From the NCBI GenBank assembly GCA_027592975.1, contig JAQCJS010000015.1, positions 1 to 10,822 on the forward strand: a stretch of 10,822 nt of DNA, written 5' to 3'. This document shows positions 1 to 6,536 of the stretch, in pieces. A program made the translations under genes and the position numbers. Position 1 is the stretch's first letter; every line of letters starts with the position of its first letter. The notes beneath the pieces are model-generated. The model was not told the origin of the DNA. It ran no database searches and saw only the letters and a program-made list of their open reading frames with translations. This DNA is from Chloroflexota bacterium. GTDB taxonomy: Bacteria; Chloroflexota; Dehalococcoidia; UBA2979.

Positions 1-174
1 GTGACCAGCGACCCGAAGTGGGACGTGACGGCCGCCGAGTTGGAGCACTACCTCCGCGGGGCGATCGTCGCGCTGCACCCGGCGGGCACCGCGGATATCC
101 AGAAGGTCATCATGGCTCGCCGCATCGGCATGGGCCGCGACGAGACAGAGGCCGCCGGCAAGACCGTCGAGTAG
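1..174 (+). CDS. Small hypothetical protein, possibly the tail of a longer gene
   Basis: An open frame begins with GTG at the first base of the window and runs 57 codons to TAG. Upstream sequence is missing, so the GTG may be a true start or an internal valine. The product is acidic at its N-terminus, has one likely amphipathic helix (residues about 11-25, AELEHYLRGAIVALH) and a charged C-terminal half containing MARRIGMGRDE. I do not recognise the family and see no membrane segment. A GC-rich hairpin terminator lies 27 bases after the stop, which supports this being the end of a real plus-strand transcript. Confidence 0.45.
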   Translation: MTSDPKWDVTAAELEHYLRGAIVALHPAGTADIQKVIMARRIGMGRDETEAAGKTVE

Positions 175-201
175 CCTTCGTCAGTTTCGACGAGAGACGG
201 G

Positions 202-221
202 AGCCCGCCGTGAGGCGGGCT
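202..221 (+). terminator. Intrinsic terminator hairpin
   Basis: An 8-bp perfect stem AGCCCGCC/GGCGGGCT closes on the 4-base loop GTGA and is followed by the pyrimidine-rich run TTCTGCTTT. It sits just after the small gene ending at 174. It could also stop minus-strand transcripts leaving the flavin oxidoreductase gene, which has no other clear terminator. The U-tract is imperfect, as is common in GC-rich genomes. Confidence 0.7.
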
Positions 222-295
222 TCTGCTTTGCAACGTTTCTGCAATACCTATGTCGCCGAGGCGCTGCCGGCGCAATGGCCAGAGGCGCACGCTCA

Positions 296-317
296 CCTCG
301 CTGTCTCGCAAGCGAGG
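296..317 (+). promoter_or_regulatory. Hairpin covering the ribosome site of a small ORF
   Basis: A 7-bp inverted repeat, CCTCGCT/AGCGAGG, with an 8-base loop lies just upstream of the ATG at 325. The GAGG of the right arm (314-317) is the only Shine-Dalgarno-like sequence for that ATG, at a spacing of 7 bases. If the hairpin forms in mRNA, the ribosome site is buried. No ligand-binding architecture is visible, so calling this a regulatory element is inference from geometry alone. Confidence 0.3.
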
Positions 318-324
318 GTGACGC

Positions 325-456
325 ATGAGCACAGATCAGTTCGTCCGGGTGGTAGATCGCTTCCTTCGCCTCGGATTTAACGTGCCCACCTCCGAGGCCG
401 ACCCGGACGTTGAGGATCCGGCGCAGCCCTCCGAGTCCTTCGCGCAGTCGCACTAG
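325..456 (+). CDS. Short hypothetical protein (43 aa)
   Basis: ATG at 325 opens a 43-codon frame ending TAG at 454-456, preceded at 7 bases by GAGG. The product begins MSTDQFVRVVDRFLRLGF, an amphipathic helix-like segment, and ends in an acidic, Pro/Ser/Gln-rich tail (VEDPAQPSESFAQSH). It converges on the flavin oxidoreductase gene, whose stop lies 18 bases away on the other strand. No family is recognised. In GC-rich DNA such short frames often occur by chance, so the ribosome site is the main support. Apart from this ORF and the two hairpins, I see nothing else between 175 and 474. Confidence 0.35.
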   Translation: MSTDQFVRVVDRFLRLGFNVPTSEADPDVEDPAQPSESFAQSH

Positions 457-474
457 GGCCAGCCACGCCTCGCG

Positions 475-1554
475 CTATCCCGCGCTGAGTGCCGCCTTCA
501 TCGAAGCGTGCGTGGGTGCTTCCGGCACCTGGTCGGGTCGGTTCGCGGCCATCTCCCTGCGTAGCGTCGGGACGATCTCGCTGCCCAGGATCTCGATCTG
601 CTCCAGCACCGTCTGCAGCGGGACCCCGGCGTGATCCACCAGGAACAGCTGGCGCTGGTAGTCGCCCACGTGTTCGCGCATCCGCGCGTAGCGGTCAATC
701 ACCTGCTGCGGACTCCCTACGGTGAGCGGCGTCTGCGCGGTGAAGTCCTCCAGCGACGGCCCGTGCCCGTACACCGGCGCATTGTCGAAGTACGGCCGGA
801 ACTCCCGCACGGCATCCTGCGAGTTGGGACGCGCGAAGAACTGCCCGCCGAGGCCCACGATCGCCTCGTCCGCGCGGCCGTGGCCGTGCTCCTCGAAGCG
901 ATAGCGGTAGAGCGTGACCATGCGCGTGGTGTGCTCGATGGGCCAGAAGATGTTGTTGTGGAAGAAGCCGTCGCCGTACCGCGCGGCCTGCTCCGCGATC
1001 TCCGCCGTGCGGATGGATCCGTGCCACACGAAGGGCGGCACCCCGTCCAGCGGACGAGGCGTGGCGGTGAACGACTGCAGCGGCGTGCGGAAGCGCCCGG
1101 ACCAGTCCACCGCGTCCTCGCGCCAGAGCCGGTGCAGCAGCTCGTAGTTCTCGATGGCCAGCGGCAGGCCCAGGCGGACGTCCTGCCCGAACCACGGGTA
1201 GACCTCCCCCATGTTGCCCCGCCCCAGCATCAAGTCCACGCGGCCGCCCGCGAGGTGCTGGAGCATCGCGTAGTCCTCGGCGATCTTCACGGGATCGTTC
1301 GTGGTGATGAGCGTCGTCGCGGTGGACAGGATGATCCGCGAGGTGCGCGCGGCGATGTATCCGAGCAGCGTGGTGGGGGATGAGGGGACGAAGGGCGGGT
1401 TGTGGTGCTCGCCGGTGGCGAACACGTCCAGCCCGACCTCCTCCGCCTTCAGCGCGATCGCGACCATCGCCTGAATGCGCTCGGCCTCGGTGGGCGCGCG
1501 CCCGGTGAGCGGATCGGGCGTGACATCGCCCACGGAGAAGATGCCGAACTGCAT
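475..1554 (-). CDS. Luciferase-like flavin-dependent monooxygenase (LLM family, 2I7G-type)
   Basis: This 359-residue protein is a cytoplasmic TIM-barrel oxidoreductase of the bacterial luciferase superfamily. It opens with the motif FGIFSVGDVTPDP, which I associate with the LLM_2I7G subgroup. It then carries GEHH (residues 48-51), a buried strand/loop ITTNDPVKIAEDYAMLQH (about 83-100) and the family hallmark GGRVDLMLGRGN (103-114). Relatives use reduced FMN supplied by a separate reductase. The subgroup is found largely in organisms without coenzyme F420, so F420 use is unlikely. The physiological substrate is unknown; the superfamily hydroxylates or cleaves alkanes, sulfonates, aldehydes and heterocycles. 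The ATG at 1554 is preceded at 7 bases by GAGG. The gene lies 66 bases downstream of a small PRC-barrel-like gene on the same strand and probably shares its transcript. Length is normal and no defect is seen. No partner flavin reductase is in the window. Confidence 0.9.
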   Translation of the reverse strand: MQFGIFSVGDVTPDPLTGRAPTEAERIQAMVAIALKAEEVGLDVFATGEHHNPPFVPSSPTTLLGYIAARTSRIILSTATTLITTNDPVKIAEDYAMLQHLAGGRVDLMLGRGNMGEVYPWFGQDVRLGLPLAIENYELLHRLWREDAVDWSGRFRTPLQSFTATPRPLDGVPPFVWHGSIRTAEIAEQAARYGDGFFHNNIFWPIEHTTRMVTLYRYRFEEHGHGRADEAIVGLGGQFFARPNSQDAVREFRPYFDNAPVYGHGPSLEDFTAQTPLTVGSPQQVIDRYARMREHVGDYQRQLFLVDHAGVPLQTVLEQIEILGSEIVPTLRREMAANRPDQVPEAPTHASMKAALSAG

Positions 1555-1620
1555 GGCGCTGCCTCGATCCCTGCGCTCTGGCGATCCCGGCGTTCCGGCG
1601 AGACGCCGATGTCGCGCGGG

Positions 1621-1836
1621 CTAGCCGGGGCTCACGCGCCACCGGCCCGCCTCGTAATCGTGCGGTTTCAGGACTGCCAGCTCCCCGCGCACGTCCGACA
1701 CGGCGTCCGAGGCCAGCCAGAGATCCGGCAGCCCGGACCGGACGACGCGGAACCGGTCCGGCGTCACGTCCTGGATCAATCCAAGCACGTCTCCGTTGGC
1801 TGTGACCACTCGCAGCCCGGAAGTGAGGGTGTCCAT
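1621..1836 (-). CDS. PRC-barrel / DUF2171-like small protein (71 aa)
   Basis: The product is 71 residues with no signal or membrane segment. Its first 50 residues follow the beta-barrel pattern of PRC-barrel/DUF2171 proteins: a strand ending in VVTANGDVLGLIQDV, a second strand RFRVVRSG, an aromatic strand LWLASDAV, and a turn SDVRGELAVL. Such proteins are thought to be small binding or scaffold modules; no catalytic residues are expected. The ATG at 1836 has only a weak purine ribosome site (GGGAAG, 4 bases away). The same frame stays open further upstream, but that extension is Arg/Pro-rich and does not look like protein. The gene is followed closely on the same strand by the flavin monooxygenase and probably leads that operon. 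No TAnnnT box is visible for it between 1837 and 1990. Confidence 0.6.
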   Translation of the reverse strand: MDTLTSGLRVVTANGDVLGLIQDVTPDRFRVVRSGLPDLWLASDAVSDVRGELAVLKPHDYEAGRWRVSPG

Positions 1837-1971
1837 GCGGCTTCCCGCCCGCGGGGCGACGCGCCCCGGCAACCACAGGGTCAGGGGAGCGCGGTTGCGC
1901 GCCCATCGCGCGCGGCGCCCGACCGGTGGCCGTTTCGCGAATCGCCCGTCCGCACCTCGCATGGTGCGCGC

Positions 1972-1977
1972 TACACT
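1972..1977 (+). promoter_or_regulatory. Candidate -10 box (TACACT) upstream of the NHL-protein gene
   Basis: TACACT fits TAnnnT and is the only TA-containing hexamer in the very GC-rich divergent gap 1837-2053. It lies 76 bases before the ATG at 2054. No good -35 (TTGACA-like) is visible at 16-18 bases. The same hexamer recurs before the genes at 8932 and, on the minus strand, 6453. The remainder of this gap shows no other recognisable signal. Confidence 0.45.
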
Positions 1978-2053
1978 CCCGGCGCTGCACGTGCCGAGGG
2001 GGACGCGGGCGCGGGGATCCGCACCGCTCCGGCCCGGTCGAGGAAGGACTGCC

Positions 2054-3175
2054 ATGCCAGGGCCCGCCGACCGAAAGCTGCCGACGTTCGAGGTCGACCC
2101 GGCGTGGCCTCGCCTCCCCGCGGGGCAGGTGTTCGGGCTGGTGAGCGGCGTCGCCGTCGCCCCGGACGACCACGTCTGGGTCATCCATCGCCCGCGCACG
2201 GTGCTTCCCGGCCAGGTCGCCGCGCCGCCCGTCGTGGAGTTCGATGCCGACGGCAACTACCTGCAGGGCTTGGGCGGCGAGGGGCCGGGCTACGAGTGGT
2301 TCGGCACCGAGCACGGCATCAGCGTGGACGCGGATGGCTTCGTGTGGATGGGCGGCAGCGGCACCGGGACGCCGCAGGAACCGGGCGACGACCAGATCCT
2401 GAAGTTCACGACGTCCGGCGAGTTCGTGATGCAGATCGGCCGGCGTGGGCAGAGCCGGGGCAACAGCGACACGCAGAACGTGCACGGCGCGGCCGACGTG
2501 GTGATGTACGCCCCCACGCGGGAGGTGTTCGTCGCGGACGGCTACGGCAACCGCCGCATCATCGTCTTCGATGCGGACACGGGGGCGTTCAAGCGGATGT
2601 GGGGCGCGTTCGGCAACGTGCCCACCGACCCCGCGCCGGACGAGGTGCGCGGCGCGGCGGCAGCGGAGGCGGGCGAAGGCGGTCCGGGCGCGCCGCAGTT
2701 CGACCTGGTACACGCGGTACGGATCTCCAACGACGGCCTGGTGTACGTGAGCGACCGCGCGAACAAACGCGTGCAGGTGTTCACCCCGGCCGGCGCCTAC
2801 GTGACGCAGGTCTTCCTGAGCCGCGGCACCTTCCCCCCGAGCGCCCTCCCGGGCGAGGCGTTCGGCAAGCCGATCAGCGAGCTGGCGGACGGGCTGGTGA
2901 AGGGCGGGATGACCGCCTCGCGGACCGCCTTCTCGCCCGACCCGGCGCAGGAGTTCCTGTACGTGATCGACCGGATCAAGCAGAAGATCGAGGTCCTGGA
3001 TCGCCGCACACTCGAGTCACTGGGCGACTTCGGCGACGGGATCGGCACGGATCCGGGGAGCTTCTACATCCTCCATGACGTCGCCGTGGACTCGAAGGGG
3101 AACGTCTACACGGCGGAAGTGAACGACAACGGCAACCGCCGCGCCCAGAAGTTCACCTTCTCCGGCATGAAGTAG
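2054..3175 (+). CDS. NHL-repeat beta-propeller protein (PAL-like)
   Basis: This is a 373-residue NHL-type beta-propeller resembling the fold of peptidyl-alpha-hydroxyglycine alpha-amidating lyases. Repeated blade signatures are visible: SGVAVAPDDHVWVIHR (31-46), HGISVDADGFVWMGG (88-101) plus ILKFTTSGEFVMQIG, VVMYAPTREVFVADGYGNRRIIVFD (149-173), HAVRISNDGLVYVSDRANKRVQVF (220-243), EFLYVIDRIKQKIEVLD (300-316) and HDVAVDSKGNVYTAEV (341-356). An acidic Ala/Gly-rich insertion (about 194-214) interrupts the middle of the propeller. There is no signal peptide, so a cytoplasmic site is likely unless export is non-classical. NHL propellers usually bind ligands or proteins; lyase activity cannot be assumed because the zinc/calcium residues cannot be assigned confidently. 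ATG 2054 is chosen because AGGAAGG (2041-2047) precedes it at 6 bases. An in-frame ATG at 1961 overlaps the likely promoter and has no ribosome site. The FAH-family gene follows 101 bases later and may have its own promoter. Confidence 0.85.
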   Translation: MPGPADRKLPTFEVDPAWPRLPAGQVFGLVSGVAVAPDDHVWVIHRPRTVLPGQVAAPPVVEFDADGNYLQGLGGEGPGYEWFGTEHGISVDADGFVWMGGSGTGTPQEPGDDQILKFTTSGEFVMQIGRRGQSRGNSDTQNVHGAADVVMYAPTREVFVADGYGNRRIIVFDADTGAFKRMWGAFGNVPTDPAPDEVRGAAAAEAGEGGPGAPQFDLVHAVRISNDGLVYVSDRANKRVQVFTPAGAYVTQVFLSRGTFPPSALPGEAFGKPISELADGLVKGGMTASRTAFSPDPAQEFLYVIDRIKQKIEVLDRRTLESLGDFGDGIGTDPGSFYILHDVAVDSKGNVYTAEVNDNGNRRAQKFTFSGMK

Positions 3176-3221
3176 ACATCGAGGCGCCCGCTGGCCGGTG
3201 GAACCGCGCCCGGCGCTCGGA

Positions 3222-3227
3222 TAGCAT
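3222..3227 (+). promoter_or_regulatory. Candidate -10 box (TAGCAT) upstream of the FAH-family gene
   Basis: TAGCAT fits TAnnnT and is the most AT-rich spot in the 101-base gap between the NHL gene and the FAH-family gene, 49 bases before the ATG at 3277. It suggests an independent start for the FAH-sortase pair. No -35 match is seen, so support is moderate to weak. Confidence 0.35.
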
Positions 3228-3276
3228 CGCAGCGTCGGAACGCGCCCCGCGGCGCGACGCACCGAAGGAGCCCCCC

Positions 3277-4215
3277 ATGCGACTGGTCACCTACACGTCT
3301 CGCGGCACGACGCGCCTGGGGGCGACGCTGGGGAGCGGCCACGTGGTCGACCTCGCGCGCGGCTTCGCGGCACGCGCCGCGGACGGGGGCACGCACGCCC
3401 TGCGCGCACTTCCCGCCGACATGCTCGGCCTGCTGGACCTGGGCGACGAAGGGCTCGATGCGGCGCGCGCGGTGGTGGCGTGGGCGGAACCGCGCCGCGA
3501 TGAGGCCGCGCTGCGCGACGCGGGCGTGACCTGGCGCACGGACGAGCCCGGATTCCGCATCGCCGCACCGATCCCGGAGCCGCGCACCGTCTATGCGATC
3601 GGCCTGAACTACCGCGCCCACGCCGCCGAGATCGGCGCGACCGTCCCCACCCGCCCCATCGTCTTCGCGAAGGTGCGCTCCTGCATCGTCGGCACCGGCG
3701 AGGCAATCGAGGTGCCTAAGGCCAGCGAGCAGGTGGACTGGGAGGCGGAGCTCTGCTTCGTCATCGGCACGGGGGGCCGGCACATCGCAGCGGCGGACGC
3801 GCTGGCCCACGTGGCCGGGTACATGAACGGCAACGACGTCTCCGTGCGCGACTGGCAGATGCACTTCCCCACCTGGATGATGGGCAAGGGCTTCGACACC
3901 CACGGCCCCATCGGCCCCTACCTCGTCACGCGGGACGAGGTGCCCGACCCGCACGCGCTGCCGGTTCGGCTGTGGGTGAACGGCGTGCTGAAGCAGGAGT
4001 CGTCCACGGACGACCTGATCTTCAACATCCCGCAGATCATCGAATACGTCTCGGAGGCGGTCACGCTGCAACCGGGGGACATATTCTTCACCGGGACGCC
4101 CGCGGGCGTCGGCATGGGCCGCAACCCGCAGGAATGGATGAAGGCCGGCGACGTGGTGCGCATCGAGATCGGCAACCTTGGCGCGCTCGTGAACCCGGTC
4201 GTCCGGGAGGCATAG
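3277..4215 (+). CDS. Fumarylacetoacetate hydrolase family protein
   Basis: A cytoplasmic 312-residue enzyme with the FAH/HpcE fold, which cleaves or isomerises acylpyruvate-like diketo acids formed at the end of aromatic or sugar-acid breakdown. A short N-terminal domain (1-95) precedes the catalytic domain, which starts at PEPRTVYAIGLNYRAHAAE (100-118). Divalent-metal ligands of the family are present: E156 and E158 in VDWEAELCFVIG, and D187 in NGNDVSVRDWQ. Substrate-side motifs GKGFDTHGPIGP (203-214), the STDDLIFNIPQIIEYVSE segment (243-260) and GDIFFTGTPAGVGMG (267-281) are all intact. Sequence alone cannot separate fumarylpyruvate hydrolase, acylpyruvase, hydroxymuconate isomerase/decarboxylase or ureidoglycolate lyase activities. 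The start is set by GAAGGAG (3264-3270) 6 bases before the ATG. Only 3 bases separate its stop from the sortase ATG, so the two genes are almost certainly co-transcribed. Confidence 0.9.
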   Translation: MRLVTYTSRGTTRLGATLGSGHVVDLARGFAARAADGGTHALRALPADMLGLLDLGDEGLDAARAVVAWAEPRRDEAALRDAGVTWRTDEPGFRIAAPIPEPRTVYAIGLNYRAHAAEIGATVPTRPIVFAKVRSCIVGTGEAIEVPKASEQVDWEAELCFVIGTGGRHIAAADALAHVAGYMNGNDVSVRDWQMHFPTWMMGKGFDTHGPIGPYLVTRDEVPDPHALPVRLWVNGVLKQESSTDDLIFNIPQIIEYVSEAVTLQPGDIFFTGTPAGVGMGRNPQEWMKAGDVVRIEIGNLGALVNPVVREA

Positions 4216-4218
4216 CCC

Positions 4219-5109
4219 ATGCCTCGCCACAGAGTCCTCGCTGGCTGCGCCCTCATGCTCGTGGCGATCCTCGGCGTGGGGTGCGACTCGCCCGACCGCT
4301 CCGCACGCGCCAGCGCGGAGATGGTGGTATCGCCGACCGCGATCTCCTCATCCGCCTCGCCCGCACCGGCCGCCACATCCACCGCCACACCGGCGCCAAC
4401 GGCCACGCCCACCCCCGCATCCAGCGCGACACCCAACGCCACGCCCGCCCCGGCGGGTTCGCAGCCTCCATCCGCGTCAGCATCGCGACCGGAGGGCTCA
4501 ACGACTCGCGCCGCGGCGGAACCCCCGCCGGTCGCCGCGCAGGCCGCGACAGGCAGCGATGCGCCTCGACGGCCGGCGGCGAACGCCGCATCCGCGGGCT
4601 TCGCCTCGACGCCACCAAGACAGACCGTGTCTCCGTCGAACTCCGGCGGCGTCGCGCGGATGGTCGCGCCGAGGTTCGGCATCGATCACTACATCGATGT
4701 CCTCGGCATCGTCGACAACCAGATGGAATCGCCGGACCTCGACGGCAGCTACGCGGTCGGGTGGTACCCGATCTTCGGTGCGCCGGGCGTGCCGGGGAAC
4801 GCCGTGTTCTCCGCGCACGAGACGTGGGCTCACCTGCAGGGACCGTTCTACCTCATGTACATGGCGGCGATTGGCGACCGCATCTTCATCGACATGGCAG
4901 ACGGCCGCCGCTTCACGTACGAGGTGATCAGCGCGGCCCGCTACACCGTGGACACGATCCCGATGGTCGACGTCCTATACCCATCCACGCGCGGGGCGAA
5001 CGAGCAGTGGATCACGCTCATCACCTGCGGCGGCGAGATCGTGTACGGGGCCAACGGGTTCGGCGACTACATCGACCGCGACATCGTCGCCGCGCGCCGG
5101 ATCTCGTAG
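4219..5109 (+). CDS. Sortase family protein with lipoprotein-like N-terminus and long linker
   Basis: A 296-residue cell-surface transpeptidase candidate. The N-terminus has a short basic stretch (RHR), a hydrophobic core (residues 7-21) and a Cys at 22 preceded by LGVG, an imperfect lipobox; it may instead act as a simple membrane anchor. Residues about 35-140 are a low-complexity Ala/Pro/Thr/Ser linker. The sortase domain (about 145-296) carries the catalytic triad by motif: H200 in FSAHETW, C270 in TLITCGG and R287 in DYIDRDIVAAR, with normal spacing. Sortases cleave a C-terminal sorting motif of exported proteins and join it to the cell wall or another subunit. The arrangement resembles class E/F enzymes of actinobacteria and Chloroflexota, but class assignment is uncertain. 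No LPxTG-like substrate is encoded here. GGGAGG (4204-4209) inside the end of the FAH gene supplies the ribosome site. Its position behind a catabolic gene is unusual. Confidence 0.85.
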   Translation: MPRHRVLAGCALMLVAILGVGCDSPDRSARASAEMVVSPTAISSSASPAPAATSTATPAPTATPTPASSATPNATPAPAGSQPPSASASRPEGSTTRAAAEPPPVAAQAATGSDAPRRPAANAASAGFASTPPRQTVSPSNSGGVARMVAPRFGIDHYIDVLGIVDNQMESPDLDGSYAVGWYPIFGAPGVPGNAVFSAHETWAHLQGPFYLMYMAAIGDRIFIDMADGRRFTYEVISAARYTVDTIPMVDVLYPSTRGANEQWITLITCGGEIVYGANGFGDYIDRDIVAARRIS

Positions 5110-5136
5110 CGCGCGGAACCAGGGGGAGCGCCGGCG

Positions 5137-6453
5137 CTACGCCTCGCGCAGCGCGAGCGGCGTGGCGGGACGGCGGCAGTTGAAGTAGCTGACGGCCGCG
5201 ACCAGCAGCAGCACGGCGAAGACCAGGATCACCTGCCGGTAGCTCTGCGTGGTGTCGAACACCCAGCCCGCGAGTACGGGCCCTGTGATCGCCAGCGGCG
5301 TGGTGCAGACGCTCAGCAGGCCCCAGAGCCGCGCGTAGTGCGTCTGCCCGAAGTAGTCGCCCAGCAGCACGCGGTTCAGCGTGTGCACGCCGATGGCGAA
5401 GCCGTAGCCCGCCAGGAACACGTACAGCGTCCACCCCACGCCGCCGAAGTACAGCACGAACAGCGAGGCGGACTCCACCAGCACCACCGCGCCAGCGACG
5501 CGGCGGCGCTCGAAGCGGTCGGCGAGGACGCCGATGATCAACGCGCCGACCACCCCCATGAACGCGAGCAGCCCGACCATCGCGCCGGCTCGGATGCTGC
5601 TCAGGCCCTCGTCCTGCAGCATGGGCGAGAGGTGGAGCGTGACGCCGCCGGCGACCAGCTGGCGGATGCCGAAGGAGAGGCCCAGCGTCCACAGCGCGGG
5701 CGCTCGCACCGCCTGTCGCAGTGAGAAGTTGTCGATGGGCCGCTGCACGCGCCGACCAGGAGCCGCGGCAGCCTGCGCACTCCGGTGCTCGGACGAAGGC
5801 GGGTCGCCGTCCGGGTACAGGCCCAGATCGGACGGGCGCGCGTGCATGACGCGCGAGATCGGCAGCGTCACCACCAGCACGAAGACCCCGGAGATCACGG
5901 CCGCCGTGCGCCACCCCCACATCGCGATCAGCACCGCGAGCACCGGCGCGATCAACAGGCCGCCGAGCGACTGCGCGGCCATGCCGACGCCCATCGCGCG
6001 CCCCTTCTTGCGCACGAACCAGTTGTTCAGCGCGGCCCAGACCGGCGGGAACCCGCCGATGCTGGTACCCAGCGCCACCATGAAGCTCCACGTGATGATC
6101 AGCGTCAGCAGCGAGTTCGCGAACAGACCGAACAGGATCAGCCCGCTGCCGGTGAGCGTCATGCCCACGGCGATCGCGGGGCGCGGCCCGAAACGGTCGA
6201 TCGCCCAGCCGACGAAGAACGCGAGAAAGCTGTTCTCCAGCCGCGCGACGGACGTGGCCAGCGACGTGGCAGCGTGGCTCAATCCCAGCGCCTGGGAGAT
6301 CGGCACGAAGAAGATCGTCGCGGCGTAGCCGGAAACGCCGGAGGCGATCCCCATGATCACGCTGCCGGCGGCGAGCACGTTCCAGCCGTAGAACGGCCGG
6401 TCCTTGCTGCGCGCGCCGCTCCGGTCTCGTGACAGCGGGACGTCTGGGATCAT
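5137..6453 (-). CDS. MFS transporter, OxlT / monocarboxylate-carrier type
   Basis: A 438-residue inner-membrane carrier with about 12 hydrophobic segments. The opening FYGWNVLAAGSVIMG (21-35), the family loop motif GWAIDRFGPR (82-91), its repeat GVLADRFERRR in the second half (308-318), and NWFVRKKGRAMG (144-155) are typical of the oxalate:formate antiporter/monocarboxylate branch. A hydrophilic central loop spans about 204-247. The substrate is probably a small carboxylate, by family resemblance only. Neighbouring hydroxyacid and FAH-type enzymes fit this, though they lie in other transcripts. ATG 6453 has no real ribosome site. A TACACT box ends just 8 bases upstream, so the mRNA is probably leaderless. 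No alternative Met occurs before the first membrane segment. The gene converges with the sortase gene, with stops 27 bases apart. Confidence 0.9.
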   Translation of the reverse strand: MIPDVPLSRDRSGARSKDRPFYGWNVLAAGSVIMGIASGVSGYAATIFFVPISQALGLSHAATSLATSVARLENSFLAFFVGWAIDRFGPRPAIAVGMTLTGSGLILFGLFANSLLTLIITWSFMVALGTSIGGFPPVWAALNNWFVRKKGRAMGVGMAAQSLGGLLIAPVLAVLIAMWGWRTAAVISGVFVLVVTLPISRVMHARPSDLGLYPDGDPPSSEHRSAQAAAAPGRRVQRPIDNFSLRQAVRAPALWTLGLSFGIRQLVAGGVTLHLSPMLQDEGLSSIRAGAMVGLLAFMGVVGALIIGVLADRFERRRVAGAVVLVESASLFVLYFGGVGWTLYVFLAGYGFAIGVHTLNRVLLGDYFGQTHYARLWGLLSVCTTPLAITGPVLAGWVFDTTQSYRQVILVFAVLLLVAAVSYFNCRRPATPLALREA

Positions 6454-6461
6454 TGTCCGCG

Positions 6462-6467
6462 AGTGTA
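6462..6467 (-). promoter_or_regulatory. Candidate -10 box (TACACT) of a leaderless MFS transcript
   Basis: On the minus strand the sequence reads TACACT, then eight bases (CGCGGACA), then the ATG of the carrier. With a usual 6-9 bases from -10 to start site, transcription would begin at or within about two bases of the ATG. The absence of a Shine-Dalgarno sequence agrees with this. No convincing -35 is visible. Confidence 0.55.
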
Positions 6468-6492
6468 CCCGCGCCCGTCCTGCGGCCCAGTC

Positions 6493-6512
6493 CCGGGGGA
6501 TCAGTCCCCCGG
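6493..6512 (-). terminator. Hairpin downstream of the cupin gene
   Basis: An 8-bp perfect stem CCGGGGGA/TCCCCCGG encloses a 4-base TCAG loop, 15 bases after the cupin stop codon in minus-strand orientation and upstream of the carrier promoter. It lacks a U-tract, so it may pause transcription, protect an mRNA end or be recognised by a protein rather than act as a classic terminator. Confidence 0.4.
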
Positions 6513-6536
6513 ATCAGCCGCGCGGATCAGCCGCGC
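6511..6536. repeat. Tandem 13-bp repeat across the cupin stop codon
   Basis: The unit GGATCAGCCGCGC occurs twice in direct succession, followed by a further GG. The second copy contains the cupin TGA (6527-6529, minus strand). The palindromic CCGCGCGG at 6518-6525 and 6531-6538 lets the region fold into a second hairpin with loop ATCAG. A third related core (GGATCAGTCC) occurs in the adjacent hairpin at 6498-6507. Confidence 0.75.

Noticed and set aside
475..1554. F420-dependent oxidoreductase
   Set aside because: The protein has the opening and hallmark motifs of the FMN-type 2I7G subgroup rather than F420-dependent LLM enzymes.
1588..1608. Inverted repeat CGGCGT/ACGCCG in the gap between the PRC-like gene and the monooxygenase
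   Set aside because: Only 6 bp with a 9-base loop and no U-tract; too weak to call a terminator or operator by itself.
695..2713. A 672-codon open frame on the minus strand
   Set aside because: It spans two better genes, is extremely Arg/Ala/Gly/Pro-rich and shows no protein-like motif. It is the third-position shadow of the flavin monooxygenase and NHL genes in GC-rich DNA.
1402..3078. A 558-codon plus-strand open frame over the NHL gene
   Set aside because: Composition is Arg/Gly/Ala-dominated without domains, while the overlapping NHL frame has clear blades and a ribosome site.
3106..4230. A 374-codon minus-strand frame opposite the FAH-family gene
   Set aside because: Its translation mirrors the FAH codons and has no recognisable motif; the plus strand has intact metal ligands and a good start.
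5127..5138. 12-bp palindrome AGCGCCGGCGCT between the convergent sortase and carrier genes
   Set aside because: It has no loop and no U-tract and could arise by chance in GC-rich DNA, so I do not call it a terminator although it overlaps the carrier stop codon.
6511..6536. Possible CRISPR-like or mobile-element repeat
   Set aside because: Only two 13-bp units in direct contact without spacers, target-site duplications or transposase; better seen as a local tandem duplication.
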